A stretch of 25,947 nucleotides of DNA from a virus, in the IMG/VR virus record IMGVR_UViG_3300043409_001840, positions 1-25,947 of that record; one strand, given 5' to 3'. Shown here piece by piece: positions 15,310-25,400 of the stretch. The notes beneath the pieces are model-generated. The model was not told where the DNA came from. It did no database searches and saw only the letters and a list, made by a program, of their open reading frames with translations. The position numbers were made by a program, and so were the translations under genes. Every line of letters starts with the position of its first letter. Position 1 is the stretch's first letter.

Positions 15310-17792
15310 CTAGTCCTCTTAACAGACTACAGACCGGATTCAGGCAGGGCACTCAGCTAGGAAAGACTAGTATTGAGGAGGCATCGGCACGCGCCGGTCA
15401 ACCAGTCAGGCCAACCACACCAATGGGTGCGGCTGGATTGGGCCTAGGTCCTGACAGTGCTAAGATGGCTGGCTCCTCCGCCAACATGGCCGCGGCCCAG
15501 CGCCAGGCCCTTCAGCCTAGTGAGACCCAGAGACTTCAGGATGTCCTTCGCACACGTACACTGGCCAGAGAAGAAACCACTGCCGAGGAGGCCGCGAGAC
15601 AGAAGGCCGCCGGTGTATCAGGACTATCCTCCCTGCAGGAGCGTGTTCAGCAATTGGTGCTTGCTCAACTAAATAATATTACACCACCTACCACCGCCGT
15701 CTATACACCAGATAGTAGTAAAATAACAACACTATATCCCACTATAACGGGTACTGATAAGAGTGACTTGGTGGCCATCCTAACCAGACATGGCTCTGGT
15801 AAGGCAACTAGCACTGATTTTACAGATGCTGCTCGTATACTTGGTATCACTGATATAGCCAATGTTAACTCCAAATTAACTGAACTTCTTAACACAACTA
15901 ATACTGAGGTAGGTACCGCGGGCGCAGCCGCCGTGGGCGATAAGTTATTTATTACTGAGGAGGCCCTTGTCCAGATGGGAACTAGTAGTGAGGAACTCGC
16001 CGGTATCTTGGGCATGACAGCGGCCCAAATCCTGGACCTCACCACGGATGAGCTAGTCGGACAGATTAATAATCTGGCGGCTAAAGAATACTCCCGGGCA
16101 GAGGCACTCCGTAGAATTATCTCTGACCCTAATGTGGGTGCCGCCGAGAGGCAGGCCGCACAGGAACAGTTAATTGGTCTGGGATACGCCGGTGTCTCCG
16201 CCACTGAATCGGATATAGGTAAACTCACGGCTGAGCTTGAGGACGCCAACTCCGTGACCATTAACGGAGAGACCCTATCAGTCTCCGAGGTCCTTGCCGA
16301 TAGCTTCCTATCCAGTCTTATTAAGGACTACCTACAGAATCCAACCGGCGACGCCGCTGAATACATTAACAGCACCCCCGGCCTGTCCGGCTTCAAGGCA
16401 TTCATTGATGCCAATAGGACCGCACTGGCCGCAACCACCGCCGCAATGGCCGCGGATGTAACAGCATTCGCTGGCATCCAGACCGACACGGCGGCCCTTA
16501 GGAATAATCCAAAAACAGGCACCGGCCTCAGTGACCAGACCGCCGCCGACATGGGTATAGGGGATACTGGATTTGTTGATGCCGTGCCAGTCGCACCACC
16601 CGTCGTAGCCTATATCAATGACGGGAAAGACGCGGATGGAACTATAACCACCAGCCTTAATAATATTGCAGCGATTGATGGGGCGGCGGATACCGGCGGA
16701 ATCATGGCCGGAATTAAAATAGCTACTCAGGATGAACTACAGGCCTCCGGCTTTATTGATAATGCTGATGACTACGCCAACTATGTAACAAAAATTAGTG
16801 CCCTTAATAACTCCAGCCCGCAATCCCAAGAGCAGGTACTTGAGTCTATCTTTGGTGATAATTTTGATATCCAAGGACTTGAGGCCGAGTTAACAAAGAT
16901 TAGAAACTTCCAGAGGGCCGGACTACTCACCAGTGCCGACCCAATCATGGACCTCCTAGATGCCGATAGGGATGGAAAACTAGATAGTCCTGATAAGCTG
17001 AAGGCCGCCTTCCTTGCTAAGATATCCAAGGATGGAAGACCTATGACCATCAAAGAAATGCTGGCGGGTGGGACTAATGTAACTACTCTGAATCAGACTA
17101 TTAAGGACATGATTAACGGAAGGACGAATCTCAAAAGAAGTTCTACCGAATCCCCGCGTGACCAGGATAATAAACCGCTATTTACTCCTACTCAATGGGA
17201 CACCTTTAGTGCAAGATTAGAGGATGGCGTTTTTGATGATGCTGATGTTTATAAATTGAAAGATGAAACCTATGTTGACCTGGAGGCCCTATCTAAACTT
17301 CCAGGGGCCAGTAATAATACGGCACTTAAAGATTTAATAAAAACTAAAAGAAGAGAGTGGGTTACGGGGATTGCTCAGGCCGGACTTGATGCCATGAAAG
17401 CTGTTCCTAAAGAAAATAGATATGGTAGTGATAGGACCATAAATGATTCCTGGGAAGCCGCCGCGTCGTCAACTTTGGCCCTATTGAATAAGGCATATGA
17501 GGATGCTTCCAGTGATGTCGATAAATCTTATATTAATTCTTATCGTATAGATTTTATTAATAGACAGAAAGAAATGCTTCAGTGGAGTCTCGGGCAAGAA
17601 TTACGCGACATAGAGAGAATTCGTGCTCAGCTTCGTGGGCGACTAGATAAGCACAGAGATGTTAGGTCGTACAAAAATGCCCTAAGAGATGCCGATAGGG
17701 ACTACGATAATGCTATTAGAAGATATTATCGTTATGCGAATTCTCTTGGTATAACTGGTAGCTTAGGTGCTAACCACCCGGACCGTAGGTAA
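15306..17792 (+). CDS. Internal virion protein candidate (828 aa)
   Basis: First gene of the putative ejection-protein block. The TTG start at 15306 has AGGA at six bases, and no alternative start lies between it and the in-frame stop at 15213. Residues 1-110 are low-complexity, Ala/Gln/Thr-rich and polar (MASPLNRLQTGFRQG start, shared in outline with the next gene). Residues 110-440 are Ala-rich helical segments. Residues 552-563 (DADRDGKLDSPD) form an EF-hand or dockerin-like calcium loop with Asp at positions 1, 3, 5, 9 and 12 and Gly at 6. The C-terminal 130 residues are a charged coiled coil (EMLQWSLGQELRDIERIRAQ) ending RRYYRYANSLG. The last kilobase is noticeably richer in A/T than the first. 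I know no exact homologue; the call rests on position, size and helical composition. Confidence 0.6.
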   Translation: MASPLNRLQTGFRQGTQLGKTSIEEASARAGQPVRPTTPMGAAGLGLGPDSAKMAGSSANMAAAQRQALQPSETQRLQDVLRTRTLAREETTAEEAARQKAAGVSGLSSLQERVQQLVLAQLNNITPPTTAVYTPDSSKITTLYPTITGTDKSDLVAILTRHGSGKATSTDFTDAARILGITDIANVNSKLTELLNTTNTEVGTAGAAAVGDKLFITEEALVQMGTSSEELAGILGMTAAQILDLTTDELVGQINNLAAKEYSRAEALRRIISDPNVGAAERQAAQEQLIGLGYAGVSATESDIGKLTAELEDANSVTINGETLSVSEVLADSFLSSLIKDYLQNPTGDAAEYINSTPGLSGFKAFIDANRTALAATTAAMAADVTAFAGIQTDTAALRNNPKTGTGLSDQTAADMGIGDTGFVDAVPVAPPVVAYINDGKDADGTITTSLNNIAAIDGAADTGGIMAGIKIATQDELQASGFIDNADDYANYVTKISALNNSSPQSQEQVLESIFGDNFDIQGLEAELTKIRNFQRAGLLTSADPIMDLLDADRDGKLDSPDKLKAAFLAKISKDGRPMTIKEMLAGGTNVTTLNQTIKDMINGRTNLKRSSTESPRDQDNKPLFTPTQWDTFSARLEDGVFDDADVYKLKDETYVDLEALSKLPGASNNTALKDLIKTKRREWVTGIAQAGLDAMKAVPKENRYGSDRTINDSWEAAASSTLALLNKAYEDASSDVDKSYINSYRIDFINRQKEMLQWSLGQELRDIERIRAQLRGRLDKHRDVRSYKNALRDADRDYDNAIRRYYRYANSLGITGSLGANHPDRR

Positions 17793-17794
17793 TT

Positions 17795-18688
17795 ATGGCC
17801 ACTCCTCTTCAAAATCTACAGTCAATGGCCGCCGGTGGTGGAGGACTAAACCCCCTACCAGCACCGACACAGACCTCACAGATTCAACAACTCCTTACGA
17901 CTAAGGCCACTGGCCGGGCCACAGGGCCTGCGGCAGCCCCCAAGGCTACCAATATCCAGGAGCAGATGGCCATTAGTCAGGCCCGTCTTCAGCAACAGGA
18001 ATTGCAGCAGGCAGGACGAGAGGCCGGTGCTAAGCTGGGGCTTGAGGCTCAGGAGGCACAGCAGCAGTATCAGCAGTCTCGCGGGGAATTGGATGAGAAA
18101 CAGATATCCTCTCAGGAACAATATCAAAGACAGGCCGAGGCCGTGTTTCGTGACCTGGCCAGGGGTACCAGAGAGATTGACTTCCAAAAAGATAGCGCCA
18201 AGGCTGAGCAGGTAGGCTTTCAGATTCGCCTGTCTAATGACCGGTATGTAAATAATCTTAAGCTAGAGGGAATGCGTAGTCGCCTTAACTCCGAGATTGC
18301 CTTTAAGGAGGCCCTAACGGTGTCAATCTTCGCTGAGGAGGAGGCCCTTTACCGTAGCAATCTATCCTTCAAGTCAATGATTGATGCTAATGATAGGGCA
18401 TTCAATGAAAGATTATCAGAGATGGATATTGAGCTGGCCATTGAGCTAGCATCGGCGGAGGCCAAGGGACAGGCAATGTCTAACACAATCTCAGGATTTA
18501 CCCAGGCCTTTAAGGGTGGGGTGCAGGCCTACAGCGCATATGAATCCCCGACCCCGACCACGATTGGCGGTCAAACATTTAATCCAGACGCATTTACTGA
18601 AGAAGAGGTTGGGCAAACACGCCCATGGCAACAGGACGCTGCCGCCACACAATCCACCGAACCTGGAAATATGAGTAGACGTAAATGA
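17795..18688 (+). CDS. Coiled-coil internal virion protein candidate (297 aa)
   Basis: The ATG at 17795 is two bases after the previous stop, probably coupled. The N terminus, MATPLQNLQSMAAGGGGLNP, resembles the MASPLNRLQTG start of the gene before it. Residues 50-225 are almost entirely helical and rich in Gln, Glu and Ala (ARLQQQELQQAGREAGAKL; EAQEAQQQYQQSRGELDEKQ), a long coiled coil. A GFTQAFKGGVQAYSAYES stretch (about 234-251) and a polar tail follow. This composition is usual for small internal or ejection proteins of podoviruses, for example the T7 gp14 class. The last four bases form an ATGA overlap with the next start. Function is inferred from context. Confidence 0.6.
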   Translation: MATPLQNLQSMAAGGGGLNPLPAPTQTSQIQQLLTTKATGRATGPAAAPKATNIQEQMAISQARLQQQELQQAGREAGAKLGLEAQEAQQQYQQSRGELDEKQISSQEQYQRQAEAVFRDLARGTREIDFQKDSAKAEQVGFQIRLSNDRYVNNLKLEGMRSRLNSEIAFKEALTVSIFAEEEALYRSNLSFKSMIDANDRAFNERLSEMDIELAIELASAEAKGQAMSNTISGFTQAFKGGVQAYSAYESPTPTTIGGQTFNPDAFTEEEVGQTRPWQQDAAATQSTEPGNMSRRK

Positions 18689-19524
18689 GTATGCGACTTG
18701 GGCAACTTAATAAACTAGCCGCCGCTATCCCTATGGCCAATCAGCAGATTGCTAGTGGTATGCAGCAGGCCAGGGAGACCCAGCTTCAGCAGAGCATTGG
18801 ACAGATGACCCCCGAGCAGGCCGCTACACCCAGGCTGGCACAGAGCATGGGGGCGCAGCAGGCCGCACAGGCATCAGCAATACAGCTGGGCGCACAGCAA
18901 AAAACACAGCAATCCGCAGTAGTCGCTGGACAGCAGGCTATCGTCCAGGATAAAATACAAAAGCAGCAGGAATTATTCACTCGCTCTCAGGCACTCTCAC
19001 AGAAGAATCGTTACCTGGAGAATGAATTGGCTCGCATCTCCCAGTCAGCTAAGGATAAACTCCTTGACCAGCAACTCTCCTTTAAGAGAGACGAGCTGGG
19101 TCGCACTATCTGGAATGAGAGACAGCTGGCTGATTATAAGATAGCCACGGCTAAGGATGAGGAAGACTTTCGAAACTATCAGCAAGAGGCCAGTAATCTA
19201 TCAGAGCGCAGGATGAAGATGCTACAGATGGCACAAAGAAAACTTGAGCAGGTCCTGGAGCAGGGCTATATTTCTACTAACCAAAAATTGGACCAGGCAT
19301 CTCGACTCAAGATAGTTGAAACCGTGGCTGCGCTTAAGAGAAAGCAGGCCAGAGAGTCCGCCCGCCAATCTAGTAATATGGGAATGTGGGCAGGGGCTGG
19401 CACGGTCGTTGGTGCCGTCGCGGGCGCTATGATAGCAGGCCCTACAGGATATGCGGCTGGTGCCGCGGTCGGCGCACAAATTGGACAGGGCGTTGGAACT
19501 GCCGCTGGCGCACAGAATACTTAA
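18685..19524 (+). CDS. Glycine-zipper internal virion protein candidate (279 aa)
   Basis: Starts in an ATGA overlap with the preceding stop; a second ATG six bases on (18691) is possible. Residues 17-100 are Gln/Ala-rich helix, 100-222 a charged coiled coil (KDKLLDQQLSFKRDELGR; QMAQRKLEQVLEQG). Residues 233-275 are a glycine zipper (WAGAGTVVGAVAGAMIAGP, then GYAAGAAVGAQIGQGVG), a membrane-inserting motif found in phage ejection proteins and pore-forming or cell-envelope proteins. I infer it is ejected with the DNA and helps form the conduit across the host inner membrane, comparable in role to T7 gp14. No exact homologue is recognised. Confidence 0.65.
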   Translation: MSMRLGQLNKLAAAIPMANQQIASGMQQARETQLQQSIGQMTPEQAATPRLAQSMGAQQAAQASAIQLGAQQKTQQSAVVAGQQAIVQDKIQKQQELFTRSQALSQKNRYLENELARISQSAKDKLLDQQLSFKRDELGRTIWNERQLADYKIATAKDEEDFRNYQQEASNLSERRMKMLQMAQRKLEQVLEQGYISTNQKLDQASRLKIVETVAALKRKQARESARQSSNMGMWAGAGTVVGAVAGAMIAGPTGYAAGAAVGAQIGQGVGTAAGAQNT

Positions 19525-19536
19525 TAGGATTATATC

Positions 19537-21765
19537 ATGGCTACTGAATTTCAAAAGGCAAGCAGGGGAAAGATAGTATCAGATACTCCCGCAATACAAG
19601 AATTTGAGCGGATTAAGGAGGAGGCCTCAATCGAGGCAGCCGCCGCACGCGCCGGGAAATCACCCGAAGAGATTAAGGCTGAGGCCAAGGCTGCCGGTAC
19701 GGACCCTATCAGCTGGATTAAGGATAAGTATCCGCCACCGGGGATGCCTAAAAAGCCAGCCGAGAGAGCGCCCGCCGAGCCCGTGGCTGACCAGATAGAG
19801 ACACCAGAAGAGAAGGCCACAAGGCTACAGAAAATTCAGAGACAGATAAAAGCAGGCACCTATAATCCGGTTGAGGGAATTGCCGCAAGCCTTGGTGTAC
19901 CTGAAGAGGCCGCCCCAAAAACCGTTGCCGAGACAGTAAAAAAGGCAGCTAAAGAAAAGAAAAAGGCAGAGGCCGCTCCACTTGTACAGGAGGCTCCGAC
20001 GGTAGCCGAGCAGGTCAAGAGTGGCGCAGCCCTTAAAAAAGAGCAGGCGGCCATTCGTAGTGCCATTACCTCAGCCCCACAGTTCGCTATTATTACCGCT
20101 GAAAGTCCAAGGGGGGAGACCGTCCCAGGCGGTAATGAGGCCCTTAGGAAAGAGCTTGAGGCCAGGGGGTATAAGTTTGAGCAGATGGAAGGAATGTATG
20201 GTGGTAAAGAAAATCCATTCCTAGTACAGACAGATAAACTCTCAGACATTCAGAGTCTCGGTAAGAAGTATGGCCAGGAATCTGTTATCCTTGCAGATAA
20301 TAATAAGTACAAGATGCAGTTCACCAGCGGGCCGCAAGAGGGTCAGTTTTACACAGCCAACACTATTACTCAACACGCCACCCCGCCCAAGGATTATTAC
20401 TCAACCGTGGTTAGGGATGGCAAGCCGGTTCATTTTACCATAGACTTTGATATGGAAAAATTAAAAGGGAAACCTGTGGCGCAGGCTAAGGCTCCGGCGC
20501 AGGCTTTGGCTAAGGTAGTTGGACCAGAGGCACCACCACCGGCTACGGGTGTCGAGCAGGTAGCCAACGCGGAACGTCGCACACAGGCCGAGGGAGTCAA
20601 AAAGTTACTTATTGAGCAGGGAGTACCTCCACAGGAAGCCCTTGCGCAGGCAGAGACCGTGGTGACCGGTGCGGAGAAGGCTGCCTCAAAGACCGGCAGT
20701 AGTCTAAAAGATATCATACAAAATAATGTCAAGACAGCATTCAGGGTTGCCTCAGAGAATCCTAAGACATCACTTGCCGCCGCCCTGGTAGGCCTTGCCT
20801 CTGCTGGTTTAATGGCAACCGGAGAAAAGGATAAGACTCCTCCACCAGTATCTCCGCCAACGCCACCAGCTGAAAAGAAAAAAGAATCGGTAGAGCCCCC
20901 ACCGGCTGTAGTAAAGACAGTTAAAGAGGGAGATGACACACTGACCGAGTTTGAGGCATATAAGAAGAAGATGTCACTCACCGATACCGAAAAAGAGAAA
21001 TTTGCAGGGATTGAGGAACGCCTGAAAGATTCTTTGGATTCCGCCAAGGATGCCTACTCCAAGGGAATGAGAAGCACTGAGCTATACAAGGCCTTTGAAA
21101 AAATAGCCGAGGGTCTGGCCCTATACGGCGCAGGACTGTATGGCAAGAAGAGTGGAATTGATGCCGTTAGCGGACTGAAGTTTAGTCCCATTGATTGGTC
21201 TACTCGAACGGATAGACTGACCAAGGAGTTGGATATGGCTGACAGGTCCTATACCAAGGGTATGGAGACGGTTAAGGAAGAGAAGCGCGGTATTGAGAAA
21301 TTGCGGGAAGAGGCCGTTAAGTTCGAGGAGGGCCGCAAGGAGCGCGAGGAGAAGCGGGCGGAAAGACTTGGAACCAAGCAGACCGCGGCGGAGGAAAAGG
21401 TTGCAAAGGGCCAGAAAGAGATTCTGATGGGAAGGATTAAGGACCTAGATAGGCAGATTAATGATATTGAAAAGGTTAGGACCTCAACGCCCAAGTCTGG
21501 TGATGCCATGGAAAGGCAGTACAAGGCCCTGGCCACTACCCTAAAAATCCCTGAGACTGAGTTCATGACCGGAATGCTTGGTGGATTTAGGGAGGGAGCG
21601 GCTGATGCGGCATTCCTAAAGAAGCAGCAAGAACTTACAGCAACACGGGACCGGCTTGAGAAAGAGTTGCGGGGAGAACCCGGTCAGGCGCAGCCAGTCT
21701 CAGGACTTACACCAACACAAGAAGCTAGAAGACAAGAACTACTACGCAAGCAAGCTGGTAAATAA
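19537..21765 (+). CDS. Internal virion protein with DUF3293-like domain (742 aa)
   Basis: The ATG at 19537 follows AGGA (19526-19529). Residues 1-180 are Lys/Glu/Ala/Pro-rich and low complexity. Residues 182-305 form a globular domain resembling DUF3293 proteins: FAIITAESPRGE, NEALRKELEARGYKF, EGMYGGKENPFLV, LGKKYGQESVILAD, then YYSTVVRDGKPVHFTI. DUF3293 has no established function to my knowledge. A hydrophobic segment (411-428, TSLAAALVGLASAGLMAT) is followed by a Pro-rich stretch (434-456) and helical parts (NDIEKVR and similar, about 556-645). The C terminus (VSGLTPTQEARRQELLRKQ, 721-739) resembles the motif at the start of the next two proteins. It is probably a core or ejection protein; the domain's job there is unknown. 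Confidence 0.65.
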   Translation: MATEFQKASRGKIVSDTPAIQEFERIKEEASIEAAAARAGKSPEEIKAEAKAAGTDPISWIKDKYPPPGMPKKPAERAPAEPVADQIETPEEKATRLQKIQRQIKAGTYNPVEGIAASLGVPEEAAPKTVAETVKKAAKEKKKAEAAPLVQEAPTVAEQVKSGAALKKEQAAIRSAITSAPQFAIITAESPRGETVPGGNEALRKELEARGYKFEQMEGMYGGKENPFLVQTDKLSDIQSLGKKYGQESVILADNNKYKMQFTSGPQEGQFYTANTITQHATPPKDYYSTVVRDGKPVHFTIDFDMEKLKGKPVAQAKAPAQALAKVVGPEAPPPATGVEQVANAERRTQAEGVKKLLIEQGVPPQEALAQAETVVTGAEKAASKTGSSLKDIIQNNVKTAFRVASENPKTSLAAALVGLASAGLMATGEKDKTPPPVSPPTPPAEKKKESVEPPPAVVKTVKEGDDTLTEFEAYKKKMSLTDTEKEKFAGIEERLKDSLDSAKDAYSKGMRSTELYKAFEKIAEGLALYGAGLYGKKSGIDAVSGLKFSPIDWSTRTDRLTKELDMADRSYTKGMETVKEEKRGIEKLREEAVKFEEGRKEREEKRAERLGTKQTAAEEKVAKGQKEILMGRIKDLDRQINDIEKVRTSTPKSGDAMERQYKALATTLKIPETEFMTGMLGGFREGAADAAFLKKQQELTATRDRLEKELRGEPGQAQPVSGLTPTQEARRQELLRKQAGK

Positions 21766-21768
21766 CTA

Positions 21769-22458
21769 ATGGCCCTTACCCCAGAAGAACAACAAGAATT
21801 AAACCAGCTAAATAAAATGGCATCATATCCTGGGCCAATCTCGGCCTCTACGATAAAGTACGCGCCACAAAATCAAGAAACCTCCCTACTCAAATATGCC
21901 CAGGGAGAGGGCCTGAACAAGAATGAGCTTACGGCCTTTATGGCGCAGGTATCCCACGAGTCAAATGGATTTAGAAACCTGGAAGAAATCGGTGGTGGGA
22001 AAGATACTTACAGTGGTGGCAAGGATTATAAGGGTCGCGGCTATATTCAACTAACCCATGATTATAACTATAAGGCCATGGGCGATAAGCTGGGAATTGA
22101 CTTACTTAATAATCCTGACCTGGCTGCTGACCCAGAGATTGCCAAAAGAATTGCGGTTCAGTGGTGGAAGGATAATGTTAGGCCGGGCGTAAAAGACTGG
22201 AATGATGTATACTCTCATAGCAGACTTGTTAATTATCCAAACGCAACCGGTCCGGAGCAAGTCAAGGGATATGATGAGAGGGTGGCTGAGTTTCAAAAAT
22301 ACCAGAAACAACTCAGGCCGGTTATTGTTGAGGTAAAGGGCGGCCTTTTTAAGATTCCAGCGATTCAGGTACCAGAAGTACTTAACGATTGGCCCGAGGC
22401 ACGTGTGGTACCCAGTTCAACTAGCATAGCATCTGAACGGAAAAGTCAAAGACCATGA
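21769..22458 (+). CDS. GH19-type lysozyme, virion-associated or endolysin (229 aa)
   Basis: Peptidoglycan hydrolase of the glycoside hydrolase family 19 / phage lysozyme type, cleaving glycan strands. Key pattern: FMAQVSHESNGFRNLEEI (57-74), with the putative catalytic acid at Glu64 in HES and Glu72/Glu73 as nearby acidic candidates for the second residue. It continues with YKGRGYIQLTHDYNY (87-101), the family's GRG-x-IQ(L/I)T signature, and IAKRIAVQWWKDNV (124-137). The segment between HES and GRG is only about 22 residues, shorter than in classical GH19 chitinases. Residues 2-17 (ALTPEEQQELNQLNKM) are a motif seen again in the next protein; residues 185-229 are a polar tail. There is no signal peptide. 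The gene lies inside the internal-virion block, separate from the XhlA-like gene, and overlaps the next gene by ATGA, so a virion-borne role during entry seems likelier than classical endolysis. Confidence 0.8.
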   Translation: MALTPEEQQELNQLNKMASYPGPISASTIKYAPQNQETSLLKYAQGEGLNKNELTAFMAQVSHESNGFRNLEEIGGGKDTYSGGKDYKGRGYIQLTHDYNYKAMGDKLGIDLLNNPDLAADPEIAKRIAVQWWKDNVRPGVKDWNDVYSHSRLVNYPNATGPEQVKGYDERVAEFQKYQKQLRPVIVEVKGGLFKIPAIQVPEVLNDWPEARVVPSSTSIASERKSQRP

Positions 22459-25400
22459 CGGAAAAGTTTGACCCAACTAAATACGGAGGCGTTCCCTACG
22501 ACGGCAGTCCTGAGGAGGACACGACCACCTCCGGATTATCCCCTGAAGAGGAGGAGGAGTTACGTCGGCTGGAGGCAATGAAACCGGCACAGACTGGCCT
22601 CACCGCAGCTGAGGAGGAAGAACTTCGCCAACTGGAGGCCATGGCTCCAAGTGTCGCCGCCGGTCCAGCACAAAAGAAACCTGAGGCAGGGGACCTGGAT
22701 GAGTCAGAGATTAGAGAAATTGCAGACACTCGCGGGGTATCAGTAGAGTACCTAAAGGAAAGAATACCATATCTGGCCGGGGTTACCGGCGGGTATACAA
22801 AGGAGCAGGGAGCACTATCTCAGGTTCCTCAAAGGGCCATTGCTGAGGTAGGTAAGCAGGTACTTTTAGGCATACCACAGAAGGCCTATATCCTAGCACA
22901 GGATGAGAAGGAGCAGGCCGCCCTTGATGATATCAGAGAACTGATTGATGCCAAGCGCACACTGGGACAGAAGGCCGCAGAGTTTGGCCTATCCTTTGCC
23001 CTGCCTGGTGGTGTCATTGCCAAGGGGGCCAAGACCGCAATAGGCAAAGTCGCCGCCGCTGCCGCTACCGGTGCTACCTATGGTGCTACCTCTTCTCGCA
23101 CGGGAGAGGAACTCCCAGCCGCCGCCATGGGCGCGGCAGTGGGTGGAACCCTGGGGGGCGCTATTGTAGGTGTTCCCGTGGCCTATAAGGGAATTAAAAA
23201 TCTACTGAGTAAGGAGAGTGTGGATGATGCCGCGCGCCTAGCCAAGATGGCAGACATTGAGGCCAAGGCTGAGGAATCCCTAAAGACTAATCAGGAAGAG
23301 ATATCCAATAAGGCCAAGTTCTTTAGTGACCCTAAGCAGATTGAGAATATTATACCCGCCAATGAGGCCACTAGGACTCAATTAAGAGATATTAAAATGG
23401 CAGCCGCCAGGGAGAAACCCAGGGGCGCTCAAAAGGAATCAGCCGATGCCCTGATTGAGCAGCTAGGAAAGCGCGTGGAGAGCCAGGAGCGGGCTATTAC
23501 TGAGGCCAGAGAATTTGCGGCCTATATACAGGGTGGCAGCCAGGCACTGCCTAGGGCTGGGGCCATGAAGGTACTTCAGGAGGCCGGAAAGAGAGAGGCT
23601 GGCTTTCTTGAGAAAGAATACAATAGCTTTAGGAAGGTAAAGGCCTTTGAGGAGGCACAGCAAAAAACCCTTGCGGCGCGTATTCCTAAGGAAAAGAACT
23701 TCATTAGTCGATTCAAGGAACTTATCTATGACGGGACCGTAGTGGCCCGCGGGATTGATAGGGAGGTGGCCGGAAGTGATATGACCACTGTCTTGGACAA
23801 GATGGCCCGTAATAAGCGTCTATTCGACACGCAGACCGCGGCCAAGCTGCAAAGGTCAACCGAGTTAAAAGAGGCGCTTACTAAGACAGGCGTCGATAAT
23901 GACCTGGCCTACCGCGTCTTGGATACGGTGGACCTACTTAAAAAGGGTGGCAGGGAGGCAGCGATAAAGGCTGGCATGAACGAGGCCCAGGCCGATGCCA
24001 CCATAGCATTCAGAAAGGCATTCGAGGACATCAGGATTGAGGCCGATAAATTAGGGCTCAAGATTGAGGCCAGGGATGCCTATGTTCCACACCTCCGCGT
24101 ATCCACACCGGAGACCATTCGCCGCATTAACAAGGAGGCCAAACGGGCGGGACTTGATTTCGAGGACACAAGAAATACCCCAGGTATTGATGACCTTATT
24201 AAGAAATATTCAAAGTATAGTCAATATCTTAATAGTGGCTTCAAGGAAAAATTAAAAAAGCCAGAGGGACTGGATGACTTCGTATCAAATAATGAGGCCT
24301 TTGTAAATACTGCCCGAGCACTAGAGTATGTCAGTGGCGAGAAGATAACTAATGCCTTTGACCTAGGCGTTGCCCTTAGGCAGTCTCAGAGCCCGCAGCT
24401 TCTCAATAGACTGGCCATAACCGAGGCCCGGCGTGCCATGCAGCGTACCCAGGACATGCCGGACTTTATTCGGGAGAAGAACCTGGCCAAACTTTACCTT
24501 GACTGGTCAAGTGATACCTTTAAGCATATCTATTTTAGGGAGGGCCTAGGTGAACTGAAGGTGGTACGAGACCTGGCCGTGGCCGCTAATAACCGAAGCG
24601 CCGCTGACTATGTGGAGCGCCTTAGGCAGGACCTTACCGGCCTCAGGCATGGTACGGGACTTGAGTGGACCCGTCAGACAACCCAGAAATTCCAATTGAC
24701 CATGAAGACACTGGCGGATAAGTCTCCAGAGAATAGCTATAAGAAACAAATATATGAGACCCTTGGTGAGTCTCCTGAAATCTTCTCTATCATAGCCTCA
24801 CAGGTTTATCCAAACTTCTTAGGACTATCCGCTAAGGCTATTATCGCCAACCTGACCTCCCCATTTACTATGGCGGTGCCTGAACTCGGCGGGGCCTACG
24901 GAACAAAGAAACTACTCACGGCAGGTATTCAGTCCGCCAACTATATGAGGGCCGGGCGTAAGGTATCAATCAGTCAGGAACTAGCCAGCTATCTGAACTC
25001 TAAGAAATACGCAGGCAAGACAGACTACGTGGCCGGTCAGAATGTTGTTTTTAATGGGATGGATGCACTAACAATGTCCGCCAAAAATGCCGGATACATG
25101 GGACCGCAATACTCCAGCGAGTTATTCCGGGCCGTCGAGGGCGGAATTAAGGATAGCGCCGTATATAACATGGGAATGAGTACCGTGGAGAAGTGGAATA
25201 CCTTTGCCATGTACGCCTTTGAGAAGTCAGAGACCGCCATTCGTAGCATGATGAGCGATGTGGCCGATGGCGTGGCCATTGACCTACTCCGTGGCAATAA
25301 GGACGCCATGAAGTTTATTGGAAAGATGGACCGGGCCTACCAGATAAAGATACAGAAGGCCATGGCAGCCGGGCCTGAGAGTAGCAAGGAGGTTACGTCT

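Noticed and set aside
20430-21047. 205-codon open frame on the minus strand
   Set aside because: It lies opposite the 742-residue gene, is rich in Ser, Ala and Cys as expected of an antisense shadow, and has no matching family or start signals. The same applies to the other minus-strand frames, for example 1755-2243 and 15701-16261.
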